A stretch of DNA of 35,993 nucleotides. It comes from Opitutus sp. GAS368. Its GTDB lineage: Bacteria; Verrucomicrobiota; Verrucomicrobiia; Opitutales; Opitutaceae. The stretch covers positions 1 through 35,993 of the forward strand of contig CAMCHO010000026.1 of NCBI GenBank assembly GCA_945874455.1, given 5' to 3'. The first letter of the stretch is position 1. Every line of letters begins with the position of its first letter. A program made the translations under genes and the position numbers. Shown piece by piece: positions 11,933 to 20,439 of this stretch. The notes below the pieces were generated by a model. It was not told the DNA's origin. It searched no databases and was given only the letters and a program-made list of their open reading frames with translations.

Positions 11933-12352
11933 GTGTTCATCACGCGGCAAGTCCATTTCAACTCGGCGCACCGGCTGCACAATCCGACCAAGAGCCAAGC
12001 GTGGAATACGCGGCAATATGGCCTGTGCACCAATCCGCACTGGCACGGACATAACTATGTGCTCGAGGTGACCCTGCGCGGACAGCCCGATCCGGTGACC
12101 GGCTACATCGTGGACTTGGGTGAGTTGAAGCGGATTTTGCACGTGGCCGTGGTCGACAAGTGCGACCATCGGAATCTGAACACGGATGTGGATTTTCTCC
12201 GGGACGTGATTCCGTCGACGGAAAACCTCGTGATCGCGTTTTGGCACGAAATCGAACCGCGCATTAAGGCCGGGAAATTGCATTGCGTGCGCCTGTACGA
12301 GACGCCCCGGAACTTTGCCGAATTTTTCGGCCCGGAGGCCCGCCCCGCCTGA
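11933..12352 (+). CDS. 6-pyruvoyl-tetrahydropterin synthase (animal-type, PTPS-II motif)
   Basis: The 139-residue protein converts dihydroneopterin triphosphate to 6-pyruvoyl-tetrahydropterin in this family; the related QueD makes carboxytetrahydropterin. Zinc ligands are H13, H38 and H40, the catalytic triad C32, D78 and H79, and the pterin-binding glutamate E123. All sit exactly ten positions before their rat PTPS counterparts (H23, H48, H50, C42, D88, H89, E133). The cysteine spacing is C-x5-HGH, as in tetrahydrobiopterin enzymes, not C-x3-HGH as in QueD. Further similarity includes [24 protein letters not shown] and VRLYET. I choose GTG at 11933 because it starts where the family does; an in-frame ATG at 11855 would add 26 basic, low-complexity residues. 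folE2 follows 80 bp later. Confidence 0.88.
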   Translation: MFITRQVHFNSAHRLHNPTKSQAWNTRQYGLCTNPHWHGHNYVLEVTLRGQPDPVTGYIVDLGELKRILHVAVVDKCDHRNLNTDVDFLRDVIPSTENLVIAFWHEIEPRIKAGKLHCVRLYETPRNFAEFFGPEARPA

Positions 12353-12432
12353 CAATTTTAGCCGCTAAACTTGGCTACGCGCGGTTGTTATCGTCACCAA
12401 CCGGCGGGCCGTTTGCTCCCACGAAAAACGAC

Positions 12433-13407
12433 ATGAAAAAGAAACCGATGTATCTGCACGAGACCGCTGGCGGTGTGCCGCCGCTCGTGAACCGCCGCCA
12501 CGACGCGACGTTTAAATCCGATGCGGCTTATCGTGCCACGTTGCCCGACATGATGGAGGCGGTGAACGCGGCGGAAGGCGCGCGCGTGCCGATCCAGCAG
12601 GTGGGCTGCGCGAATTTCCGGCTGCCGCTGAAATTCTGCACGGCGAACGGAAAACTCCATACGCTGGAGACGAGCGTAACGGGCACGGTGTCGCTGCAGG
12701 CGGGCCTGAAGGGAATCAATATGGGGCGCATCATGCGTTCGTTTTATGAACATGAGGACGAGGTGTTCACGTTCGAAGTGCTGCGGAAGTTGTTGCTGAA
12801 GTATCAACGCAAGATCGATTCGTTCAACGCGCGCATCCGTTTGGCTTTTTCCTATCCGATGCTGCAACCCAGCCTGCGGAGTGGATTGGCGGGCTGGCAG
12901 TACTATCGCGTCGCGTTCGAGGCCACGATGGATGGCGACGGGAAATTCCGCCGCGTGATCGAGTTTGATTTTGTCTATTCGTCCACGTGTCCGTGCAGCG
13001 CGGAGCTGGCGGAGCACGCGCGGCAGACGCGCGGCGTGTATGCCACGCCGCATGCCCAACGATCGAAGGCGCGCGTGCGGGTGGAACTCGCGGCGGGCCG
13101 CAGTGTGACGATCGAGGATTTGCAGCGACACTGCGCGAATGCGCTCAAGACGGAGACGCAGGTGATGGTGAAACGCGAAGACGAGCAGGCGTTCGCCGAG
13201 CTGAACGGCGCCAACATCAAGTTCGTCGAGGACGCGGCCCGGCTGCTTTACCGCGAATTGGCGGGCGACAAACGCATCGCCGATTTTCAGGTGGCGTGCT
13301 CGCACCTCGAGTCGCTGCACTCGCACGATGCGGTGAGTGTGATTGTGAAAGGCGTGAACGGCGGGATGACGGCCGACTTCATGGATTTTGGATCGTTGGT
13401 GTGCTGA
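12433..13407 (+). CDS. folE2: GTP cyclohydrolase FolE2 (type IB)
   Basis: The 324-residue protein belongs to the COG1469 family, which opens the imidazole ring of GTP to give dihydroneopterin triphosphate, first step to folate, queuosine and biopterin. [16 protein letters not shown] (184-199) holds the metal and catalytic cysteines, C186 and C188. [28 protein letters not shown] (258-272) and [13 protein letters not shown] (291-303) are the other signature blocks. The reading frame stays open upstream, but the ATG at 12433 starts [10 protein letters not shown] and is the natural start; no clear Shine-Dalgarno sequence precedes it. The type IB enzyme is metal-promiscuous and zinc-independent in other bacteria. 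The gene lies between the pyruvoyl-tetrahydropterin synthase and short-chain dehydrogenase genes on the same strand. Confidence 0.93.
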   Translation: MKKKPMYLHETAGGVPPLVNRRHDATFKSDAAYRATLPDMMEAVNAAEGARVPIQQVGCANFRLPLKFCTANGKLHTLETSVTGTVSLQAGLKGINMGRIMRSFYEHEDEVFTFEVLRKLLLKYQRKIDSFNARIRLAFSYPMLQPSLRSGLAGWQYYRVAFEATMDGDGKFRRVIEFDFVYSSTCPCSAELAEHARQTRGVYATPHAQRSKARVRVELAAGRSVTIEDLQRHCANALKTETQVMVKREDEQAFAELNGANIKFVEDAARLLYRELAGDKRIADFQVACSHLESLHSHDAVSVIVKGVNGGMTADFMDFGSLVC

Positions 13408-13422
13408 AGGCGCGGCAGCAGG

Positions 13423-13446
13423 CGCACGGACACACGGACACACGGA
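13423..13446. repeat. Octanucleotide tandem repeat (3 units) in the folE2-SDR spacer
   Basis: Three 8-bp units, CGCACGGA then CACACGGA twice, lie in the 47-bp gap. The last GGA merges into GGAAGAA, the only Shine-Dalgarno-like sequence before the dehydrogenase start. Confidence 0.6.
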
Positions 13447-13454
13447 AGAACTTT

Positions 13455-14177
13455 ATGAAAACACCTGTCGTTCTGATTACCGGCGCGTCGCAAGGAATTG
13501 GCGAGGCGATCGCCAAGGTGTTTGCGAAGGAAGTGCGCGGGGTGCGGCTCGCGCTGGTGGCGCGGAATGAGACGAAGCTGCAGGCGGTGGCGCGGGCGTG
13601 CGGGAAAGTGGCGAGCGGCGGGGCGGCGGCGGTGGCGGTTTTCGGGTGCGATGTGAGCGACGAAGCGGCGGTCGCGACGCTGCGCGCGGCGGTGACGAAG
13701 CGGTTCGGGACGGTGGACGTGTTGATCAACAATGCGGGGGCTTTTACGATGGCGCCGTTTCTGGAGAGCAGCGTGGCTGATTTCGACCGGATGGTGGCGG
13801 TGAATCTGCGGAGCGCGTTTTTGGTCACGCGAGCGTTTGTGCCCGCGATGGTGAAACGGAAGAGCGGCGACGTGTTCTTCATGAGCTCGATCGCAGGCCT
13901 CGAGGCGTATCCGCTCAGCGCGGCGTATTGCGCGGCAAAGTTTGGGGTGACCGGGCTGGCGAAAGTTTTGCGTGCGGAGACCCAAGACAAGGGGGTGCGC
14001 GTGTGTTGCGTGCACCCGGGCGCGACGTGGTCGCCGTCGTGGAGCGCGAGCGGCGTGAAGCCCGAGCGAATCATGCCGGCGGCGGATGTGGCGCGGGCGT
14101 TTTTGGATGTTTATCGGCTGACTCGAAATACCGTCGTCGAAGAGATCGTGCTGCGACCGCAGCTGGGTGATCTCTAG
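13455..14177 (+). CDS. Short-chain dehydrogenase/reductase, candidate pterin (sepiapterin-type) reductase
   Basis: The 240-residue classical SDR has the NAD(P)-binding motif TGASQGIG (9-16), CDVSD (65-69), NNAG (92-95) and the catalytic set S145, Y158, K162 (YCAAK). The Arg after the second beta strand (VARNETKL) suggests preference for NADPH. In the family such enzymes reduce or oxidise carbonyl and hydroxyl groups. Its position after PTPS and FolE2 makes 6-pyruvoyl-tetrahydropterin, as used by sepiapterin reductase, a plausible substrate. That is inferred from context, because SDR specificity cannot be read from the motifs. Fatty-acid or sugar reductase roles remain possible. The start is ATG at 13455, MKTPVVLITG; the open frame upstream reads through folE2 out of phase and is not coding. 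Confidence 0.85.
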   Translation: MKTPVVLITGASQGIGEAIAKVFAKEVRGVRLALVARNETKLQAVARACGKVASGGAAAVAVFGCDVSDEAAVATLRAAVTKRFGTVDVLINNAGAFTMAPFLESSVADFDRMVAVNLRSAFLVTRAFVPAMVKRKSGDVFFMSSIAGLEAYPLSAAYCAAKFGVTGLAKVLRAETQDKGVRVCCVHPGATWSPSWSASGVKPERIMPAADVARAFLDVYRLTRNTVVEEIVLRPQLGDL

Positions 14178-14618
14178 GGTTGCTGATGGTAGGCTGATGG
14201 GCTTTCTGCTGGCGATGTCGGTCGTTCGCTCGGGGGCGCGGGTGCGACTGGAACGTCAGGACGCGGTCGGCGGTGCGGTCAGCCGGGCAAGGGCCATGGT
14301 GAAAACGAACGACCGGATCGAAGTCCTTGCGTATCGGGATGAGTATGACGGGAGGAAGAATCGCTGCCGAGATTACGCACGCACGGTCGCGGGCACGCGG
14401 AGACGGCGGGGATGACCAGTCTCGGCGGCCCTTGGGTGAACGCCAGCCGACACGGAAATTGGCGACGGCGTAGACGTCGTGGCGGAGGGCGTGGCCGAGG
14501 GTGTCAGCGTTGTCTTCGACGGGGACCGTGGAGGTGCCGTCGAGTGAAAACGTTGGGCGCGGTTTTCGACGAGGCCGTCGTGCTCGCGCTCGGCTTTGAG
14601 CGGTCGGGCAGAGGGAGT
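14178..14618. other. Gene-poor region, possible decayed TonB-dependent receptor fragment
   Basis: No intact gene is supported in these 441 bp, which lie between convergent genes. On the minus strand between about 14420 and 14565 one frame reads SLDGTSTVPVEDNADTLGHA and then DVYAVANFRVGWRSPKG. The second piece resembles the near-C-terminal strand of TonB-dependent receptors (pattern Y-x-VN-x-R-x-GW). No barrel end or start codon follows. This may be a gene remnant or chance similarity. Confidence 0.3.
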
Positions 14619-16625
14619 TTAACGCGGGCTGCGGAATGAACTCGGGGCGATGGTCAGCGGGGGCATCGGCACGTCGAGGGACGCGGCGACGGCGCGGAGG
14701 AGCTCGGCTTCGGCGGTGAGGATTTGGCCATCGGCCCCGGCGATGTGAGCGCAGGCGAGGATCGTGCGTTGGCGGATGGCGAGGCTGGCGGTGGCGAGCG
14801 TGTCGAGGGCAGGGTCGAGCGGGCCCACGTCGCAGTCGATGGGATCACGCAGCGTGAGCTGGTGTGCGATGAGTTTGATGTGCGCGGCACCGATGGCGAA
14901 GGCTTCGGAGGCAGAGAGGGTACGGTTGTCGGAGGTGTGAGCCATCGCAGAAAGTACGATGGAAATTTCGTCGACGACGGCGTTGAAGGAATAGATCTGC
15001 ACGTCGGCATCGCTGGGCGTGCGGCCAAGGGCGAGCGTGCGGATGAGAAGTTTTTGCAACGCGAACTCAAAGGCGGTCACGCGGCCGTCGACGTGGACGA
15101 GTTCGTCGAGTGTAGCGAGGAATGGGTCTAGGGCGGTGGGTGGAAGCAGGCGAAGCGCGGGGAGCGCGAGCTGCAGGAGTGGGAGTTTGTGCGCGAGGCC
15201 GAGCGCAGCCAAGGACGGTGCGAGCGCGTCGAGGGTGCGCAGGGCGTCGCCCCCGGAGCGGCTCGCCACGAGGCTGCGTTGGCGGGCGCGCGTCGCGGGG
15301 TCCTCATCGAGCAGGAGTCCGTAGAGGAGGATTTGGGCTTCGGCGGGGGTTTGGGTGGCGGCGCGGAGGCGGGCCGGGGTGGAGTCGAGCAGGAGTCGAG
15401 CGTTGGAGATTTGGTCGGGTGTGAGGGTGCCGACGGCGGCGATGGCGGCGGCGGGTGTAGCGGGCAGGTGGGCGAGGTGAGAGGTGCGCGAGGATTGCGC
15501 GGGGGCGAGACCGGCGGTGACGAAGGACTCGCGGGCGACGTCGACGACGTCGGGCGGGGCAATCATTTGGCCGTTGAATTGGGGATCGATGGCGCGGATG
15601 CGTTCGTCGAGGGGAGGGTGGGTGGCCCAGAGGCCGCCGAAGTGGGAGCGGAAGCCTTGCGCGAAAAAGAAGTGGCCGATGGCACCGCTCTGGTTGGACT
15701 GGATCGAGGAGCCAAGAGCGAAGCCGCCGATTTTTTTCAATGCGCCGCTGAGGCCACCGGGGTTGCGCGTGAATTGGACGGCGGAGGCGTCGGCGAGGTA
15801 TTCGCGTTGTCGTGACACGGCGGCCTGAATGAGACGGCCGAAGAAGTAGCCGACGTAGCCGAGGACGAGGAGGGCGAGACCGACGAACCCGATCGCGATG
15901 AGCATGCCGCCGGAATTCTTGCCCTCGCGGTCGCGCGAGCCGGCGAGACTTTGGAAGCGGATGGTCCACAGGATGCCGCGGCCGGCGAGACCGAGGACGA
16001 GAATACCGAAGACCAGCGCGGTGAGGCGCATGTTGAGGCGCATGTCGCCGTTGAGAATGTGGCTGAACTCATGGCCGACGACGCCTTGAAGTTCGTCGCG
16101 GGAGAGTTTTTCGAGGGTACCGCGGGTGACGGCGACGACGGCGTCGCTGGTGTTGAGGCCGGCGGCGAATGCGTTGATGGCGGGCTCCTCGTCCATGATG
16201 TAGACGGCGGGCATGGGGACGCCAGACGCGATGGCCATCTCTTCGACGACGTTGAGGAGGCGGCGTTCGAGGGTGTCGGTGGTGTGGGGATCGACGCGGC
16301 GACCTCCGACGCTCTCGGCCACGGCGGAGCCGCCGGCGGAGAACTCGTTCCATTTATAGAGCGAGGCGAGGCCGACGACGGCGAGGGTGAGGGAAGAGAC
16401 GCCGAGGAAAAGCTGGGGCTGCCACCAGGAAGGCGGCTCTGAGCGGTGAGCCGAGAGTTGAGGGCTGCGGCCGGAGCGGCGCGGGTTGTCGTCGTGCGTC
16501 TGGCGAAGGGCGAAGACGGCCGCGCCGTAGCCGCCCAGCACGGTGCCGAGGACGGCGAGTGCGAAGAGCGCGATGAGGCGGGACGTGCTCTTTTTGGCGC
16601 GGGCTTGGGCTTCGAAGAAATCCAT
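14619..16625 (-). CDS. Membrane M48 (HtpX-like) zinc protease with C-terminal TerB-like domain
   Basis: The 668-residue protein starts at the ATG at 16625 (MDFFEAQARAKKS); upstream codons look noncoding. Transmembrane segments lie near 18-40, 71-90, 196-224 and 240-265. The zinc motif is HEFSH at 185-189, and E275 in REYLADASAV is the third ligand, as in Ste24/HtpX enzymes that cut membrane proteins. THPPLDERIRAIDP ends the protease domain near 360. The long C-terminal part ends in AHIAGADGQILTAEAELL, which resembles TerB-type helical domains; this assignment is tentative. The N-terminal loop, about 50-65, is encoded by a heptamer repeat. LemA lies upstream on the same strand, and LemA/M48 pairs are common. 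HtpX itself is about 290 residues, so this is a much larger relative. Confidence 0.87.
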   Translation of the reverse strand: MDFFEAQARAKKSTSRLIALFALAVLGTVLGGYGAAVFALRQTHDDNPRRSGRSPQLSAHRSEPPSWWQPQLFLGVSSLTLAVVGLASLYKWNEFSAGGSAVAESVGGRRVDPHTTDTLERRLLNVVEEMAIASGVPMPAVYIMDEEPAINAFAAGLNTSDAVVAVTRGTLEKLSRDELQGVVGHEFSHILNGDMRLNMRLTALVFGILVLGLAGRGILWTIRFQSLAGSRDREGKNSGGMLIAIGFVGLALLVLGYVGYFFGRLIQAAVSRQREYLADASAVQFTRNPGGLSGALKKIGGFALGSSIQSNQSGAIGHFFFAQGFRSHFGGLWATHPPLDERIRAIDPQFNGQMIAPPDVVDVARESFVTAGLAPAQSSRTSHLAHLPATPAAAIAAVGTLTPDQISNARLLLDSTPARLRAATQTPAEAQILLYGLLLDEDPATRARQRSLVASRSGGDALRTLDALAPSLAALGLAHKLPLLQLALPALRLLPPTALDPFLATLDELVHVDGRVTAFEFALQKLLIRTLALGRTPSDADVQIYSFNAVVDEISIVLSAMAHTSDNRTLSASEAFAIGAAHIKLIAHQLTLRDPIDCDVGPLDPALDTLATASLAIRQRTILACAHIAGADGQILTAEAELLRAVAASLDVPMPPLTIAPSSFRSPR
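16439..16464. repeat. Heptanucleotide repeat inside the M48 protease gene
   Basis: The units CTGAGCG and GTGAGCC, a 5-bp interruption (GAGAG), and TTGAGGG match the 7-bp repeat at 6216-6250. Here they are translated, antisense, into the linker PQLSAHRSE between the first two membrane segments. Confidence 0.5.
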
Positions 16626-16959
16626 CAGGTGAAGTCGGTCACATTCGGGGCGCGAAGCGCAGGCCAAAAGACCTGAAGGCCGGGGAGTGTCCGCAGTGGG
16701 AGAAGGGGCGCTTAAAGGAAGGCGCCGCTATCGGCGTCCGGCCGTCCAACGAGCGGAGCGGTTTTTTTCTGTGCTGGTTCATCGTCCCAGGTTCTGCGGT
16801 CGGCATCGCGTTTGGATTTCTCAGCCGGACTGAACTGAAGGCTGTTGGGAATGACGCTATCGCGATAACCTCAGCGTTCTCGCGTCCGATCATAGAGCAT
16901 GCGTTTAAACGCGGGGCAGAGGAGCTTCACGGCGCGCGACCTCGAGGATTTTTGGTCGG
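16626..16959. other. Intergenic region between lemA and the M48 protease gene
   Basis: These 334 bp show no gene with family support. The base composition is less GC-biased than in the neighbours. I see no intrinsic terminator after lemA, so the two genes could be co-transcribed despite the gap. A short hairpin, GGCGCC-GCTATC-GGCGTC, is present near 16721-16738. Confidence 0.4.
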
Positions 16960-17559
16960 TTAAAACTGCACCTTCGGCGCGTTGCGCTCGGTGGGGTCGT
17001 CGATCTTGAAGAGCTCGGCGGCAGTGAAGCCGAACATGCCGGCGAAAATCACGTTCGGGAAAATTTCGCGGGCGGTATTATAGAACTGGACGCTGTCGTT
17101 GTAGGCTTGGCGGGCGAAGGAGACTTTGTTCTCCGTCGAAGTCAGCTCCTCGGTGAGCTGGAGCATGTTGGCGTTGGCCTTGAGTTCTGGATACTGTTCG
17201 GAGACGACCATGAGGCGGCTGAGAGCGCCGCCGAGGCCGGCTTCGGCGGACATGAGGCCCTTCATGGCGTTGGCGTCGGCGGGATTGGCGGCGGCTGCCT
17301 GCGACGCGGCGAGGGCGATATTGCGGGCTTTGATGACGGCCTCGAGCGTGCTGCTCTCGTGCTTCATGTAGCCCTTGGCGACCTCGACGAGATTGGGGAT
17401 GAGATCGTAGCGTCGCTTGAGTTGAACGTCGATTTGGGCGAACGCGTTTTTGAAACGGTTACGGAGTTCGACGAGTTTGTTGTAGATGCCGGCGACCCAG
17501 AGGCCGAGCACGAGAACGATGGCAAGTAGGACGCCGAGGGCAATGAGTGCGGTGATCAT
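16960..17559 (-). CDS. lemA: LemA family membrane protein
   Basis: The 199-residue protein starts at the ATG at 17559 with one membrane segment (residues about 3-24), followed by IYNKLVELRNRFKNAFAQID, the family hallmark. It continues with QLKRRYDLIPNLVEVAKGY, LEAVIKARN, GALSRLMVVSEQYPELKAN and RQAYNDSVQFYNTAREIFP, so all conserved LemA blocks are present. The C-terminal helical bundle probably faces the periplasm. LemA proteins have no firmly established enzymatic role. They often sit beside M48 proteases or TPM-domain proteins, as here. The gene diverges from the TPR-protein gene; the starts are 130 bp apart and must share a promoter region. Confidence 0.94.
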   Translation of the reverse strand: MITALIALGVLLAIVLVLGLWVAGIYNKLVELRNRFKNAFAQIDVQLKRRYDLIPNLVEVAKGYMKHESSTLEAVIKARNIALAASQAAAANPADANAMKGLMSAEAGLGGALSRLMVVSEQYPELKANANMLQLTEELTSTENKVSFARQAYNDSVQFYNTAREIFPNVIFAGMFGFTAAELFKIDDPTERNAPKVQF

Positions 17560-17689
17560 GGGAGCGGTTGGATTGATGGAAACAGGGGACTGTGCGCGAG
17601 GAACTTTTAGGGGCGAGACGGAACTTGTTACAAGGCGGTTGATTGTTTCCAAGGTGCGACCCAACTTGGCCGCGAACCAGCGCCCATCC

Positions 17690-20380
17690 ATGAGACTCAG
17701 GAAATTTCTCCTTCTATTCGTGTCGTGTTGCCTCGGGCTGATGGTGGCGGTGCGCGCGCAAGACGCGCTCACTGCACGGGCACCGCTGACGGGTTCGGCG
17801 GCGGGAACTCCGGTCTCGCCGGCGACGAGCGCGGTGACGCTGGCTGCCGCGCAACGTGCGCAAGAGCTGGGTTTCCCCTCGGTGGCGGCTGGGATCTACC
17901 GGCAGTTGCTTGAGGTACAGGGAGCAGATCGCCCAGCGCTGACCCTGGCTTTGGCCACGGTGTTGCTCGATGGCGGACAGCCGGCGGAAGCGGAAAACGT
18001 GTTGTCGGGAGGAGAGGGCTTGCGTGGGGCGGCGTGGCATTTGCGCGCGGGGCTCGCGGCGATGCAGTTAAGAAAAATGGACGTCGCGCGGGCGGAGTTG
18101 GCGGCGACGCGGGTGGATGAATTGTCGCCGGCGGACCGGGCGTGGGCGTCGTTCTTGCAGGGGGCCTTGTTCGATTTGGCGCCCGTGCAAGACATGACAA
18201 AAGCCAATGAGTCCTACATCCGAGCGGAACAGGCGGCGACGAATGAAATGGCGCGGGCGCGGTTCAAACTGGCTGCCGAGCAGGTGCGCCTCGGGGTCGG
18301 CAATCCGAGTGAGGCGGCGCAGCGAGTGGCGCGGCAGAATTACGAAAACAACAAAGGGCGAGCGGTCGGCTATGGATTTGCCGAGACCCTGGCGGTCTAT
18401 CTCCATCAGGCGGGGCGGACGGCGGAAGCAACGAGTTTTTTGCAGCAGGTGTTGCTGACGCTCCTGCCGCAAGAGCGCGCGCAAGCGGATCGGTTCCGTT
18501 TGGTGCTGGGGCTGATTGCGGACAAGGGGCCGGGCGGGGTGGGGCGGGTGGCGCTGAACCAGTTGATCGGAACCGGGAGCGATCCGGAGCGGCAGCGAGT
18601 GGCGCTGCAATTGCTCGCGCGGTCCTCGCAGGATCCGGTGGAGCGCGGGGTGTTTCGGGCGGAACTCAACCGGCTGATTGATGCCCCGACGAAACATCCG
18701 GTGCTGGAGAGTTTGTTGTTGTTTCGGGCGCAAGTGGCCCTCGCGGAGAAGGACTATGCACCGGCAGAGCGTGATAGCCGACGGCTCTTGGACGAGTACC
18801 CGGGTTCGCCGTTTCGGGTGTATGCGTTGGGGGTGTTGACGGCCTCGGCGTGGGAACAGCGGCGCTACCGCGCGGCAGCCGATAACGCGCGGAAGGCGGG
18901 GTTGGAACTCGCGCCTGGGACGCAGTCGGGCGGCGCGGTGGGGGCGGCGCAGGCGCGCGCTGAGTTGGTGTTGCTCGAGGCGGAGGCTTGGTTTCGCGCG
19001 GGGAGTGCGGGTGACGCCGGTGATTTTCGCAACGCGGCGGACGCCTATGCTGCGGCTTTGCGCGAGCGGCCGGAAGGTGTGCGCGCCGGAGATTTGATGT
19101 TTCAGCGGGTAGTGTCGGAGATCAAAGCGGGGTCCATGGATGCGGCGCAGCCGTTGCTCGACGAATTGGGGCGTGATCCGGGTTTTGACTTGGAGAACCG
19201 CTGGCGCGCGGAGTGGAATCTCGCCCGCGCGTTGCAAGTGCAGGGACCGACGGGCGTCCAGCGGGCGTATGCGCGGGTGAATCGATTGCTCGCGGAAAAA
19301 CGCGATGACGGCGCGGCGGTGACCGGGGTGGGATTGCCGGCAGAGTTGCGCGCGCGCATGGCGTGGTTGCAGGCCCGGCTGGCCTTGGACGCCGGCGAAC
19401 CGGAGCGCACGTTGCAGCTGGCTGACGACCTGGCTGGACTGCTCACGGGGCTGGACGAAAACCTTCGCAACGAAATTGCCAGCACGGCCAGCTTGGCCAA
19501 GGCCGAGGCAAACTTCGCCCTCGGCCGCGAGGCGGCGGCGCTGGAGACGCTGAAAAAGCTGCGGGAAGATCCCCGGTTTGAAAAGTCGGACGCGGCCGTG
19601 CAGTCCTACTTGATCGAGGCCGGGCATTTGGCCGCGCAGGAAAAAACCGTCGACGCCCAAAAGCTACTGACTCGGCTGGCGGATGATTTTCCGCAAAATG
19701 AACTCGCGCCCTACGCGCTTTACCAAGCGGCGTTGCAAGCGGAGCGCCGCGGGCAGGATGCCAATTACAAGGAGGCGAATCGACTCATCGAAGATCTCGT
19801 GAAAAAATATCCGCAGAGCGACTTGGTCTTCTCGGCGCGGCTCAAGCAGGGCGATTTGTTGCGTAACCTGAACGATCTGCCGGCGGCGCAGCGCGCCTAC
19901 GAGGACTTGCTGAACAAGCCCGCGTCGCAGGAAAATTTAATTTTGGCGCAGTTGGCGTTGGCGGCCTGCCACAATGCCCAGTCGTCGGGCGATGCGTCGC
20001 ACTTTAATAGTGCGCAGACGTTGTTCGAGCACTTGCGCGATCGCGTGGACGCGCCCGTGGATGTGCGGGTGGAGGCGGGTTACAATCTCGGAGAACTTTG
20101 GGTTCGCCGGGAGAACCGGGCCAAGGCACTGGAAATCTGGTGGCAGGACGTCGTGGCCACATTTCTCGTCGACGGAAAACGGGCGAATGAGCTTCAGGCC
20201 AAAGGGCGTTACTGGATGGCGCGGACGCTCTATCGTTTAGGCGAGGTGTTTGAGCAGCAAGAGCGGCTCGAGGAAGCCAAGGAAGCATGGTTGTTGCTGT
20301 TGAAATCAAAATTAGGCTGGGGTGAGACGCTGGCCAAGGCGAAGCTGGCGCGGTTCGGGGTGTCGGAGGCGAAGCCGTGA
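17690..20380 (+). CDS. Exported tetratricopeptide-repeat protein of the ExbBD-linked cluster
   Basis: The 896-residue product starts at the ATG at 17690 with a signal peptide, MRLRKFLLLFVSCCLGLMVAVRA, probably cut before QDALT. The rest is almost entirely helical with many degenerate TPR-type pairs: ELGFPSVAAGIYRQLLEV, YAPAERDSRRLLDEYPGSPF, EANRLIEDLVKKYPQSDLVF, DLPAAQRAYEDLLNKP and EQQERLEEAKEAWLLLLKSK. I see no catalytic motif. The periplasm or outer-membrane inner face is the likely location. A TPR protein followed by ExbB-, ExbD- and TonB-like genes suggests a scaffold for an energised envelope complex, somewhat as YbgF (CpoB) accompanies Tol-Pal. The specific function is not known. The exbB-like gene starts 59 bp downstream. 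Confidence 0.8.
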   Translation: MRLRKFLLLFVSCCLGLMVAVRAQDALTARAPLTGSAAGTPVSPATSAVTLAAAQRAQELGFPSVAAGIYRQLLEVQGADRPALTLALATVLLDGGQPAEAENVLSGGEGLRGAAWHLRAGLAAMQLRKMDVARAELAATRVDELSPADRAWASFLQGALFDLAPVQDMTKANESYIRAEQAATNEMARARFKLAAEQVRLGVGNPSEAAQRVARQNYENNKGRAVGYGFAETLAVYLHQAGRTAEATSFLQQVLLTLLPQERAQADRFRLVLGLIADKGPGGVGRVALNQLIGTGSDPERQRVALQLLARSSQDPVERGVFRAELNRLIDAPTKHPVLESLLLFRAQVALAEKDYAPAERDSRRLLDEYPGSPFRVYALGVLTASAWEQRRYRAAADNARKAGLELAPGTQSGGAVGAAQARAELVLLEAEAWFRAGSAGDAGDFRNAADAYAAALRERPEGVRAGDLMFQRVVSEIKAGSMDAAQPLLDELGRDPGFDLENRWRAEWNLARALQVQGPTGVQRAYARVNRLLAEKRDDGAAVTGVGLPAELRARMAWLQARLALDAGEPERTLQLADDLAGLLTGLDENLRNEIASTASLAKAEANFALGREAAALETLKKLREDPRFEKSDAAVQSYLIEAGHLAAQEKTVDAQKLLTRLADDFPQNELAPYALYQAALQAERRGQDANYKEANRLIEDLVKKYPQSDLVFSARLKQGDLLRNLNDLPAAQRAYEDLLNKPASQENLILAQLALAACHNAQSSGDASHFNSAQTLFEHLRDRVDAPVDVRVEAGYNLGELWVRRENRAKALEIWWQDVVATFLVDGKRANELQAKGRYWMARTLYRLGEVFEQQERLEEAKEAWLLLLKSKLGWGETLAKAKLARFGVSEAKP

Positions 20381-20439
20381 GCGCGCGTAGGATTTCGGAT
20401 TTACCCTTGGCGATGAACTCCCTCTAACTTCACTCCACG

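Noticed and set aside
16639-16893. 84-codon minus-strand frame between lemA and the M48 gene
   Set aside because: There is no similarity or motif, and composition does not fit the coding bias of the window.
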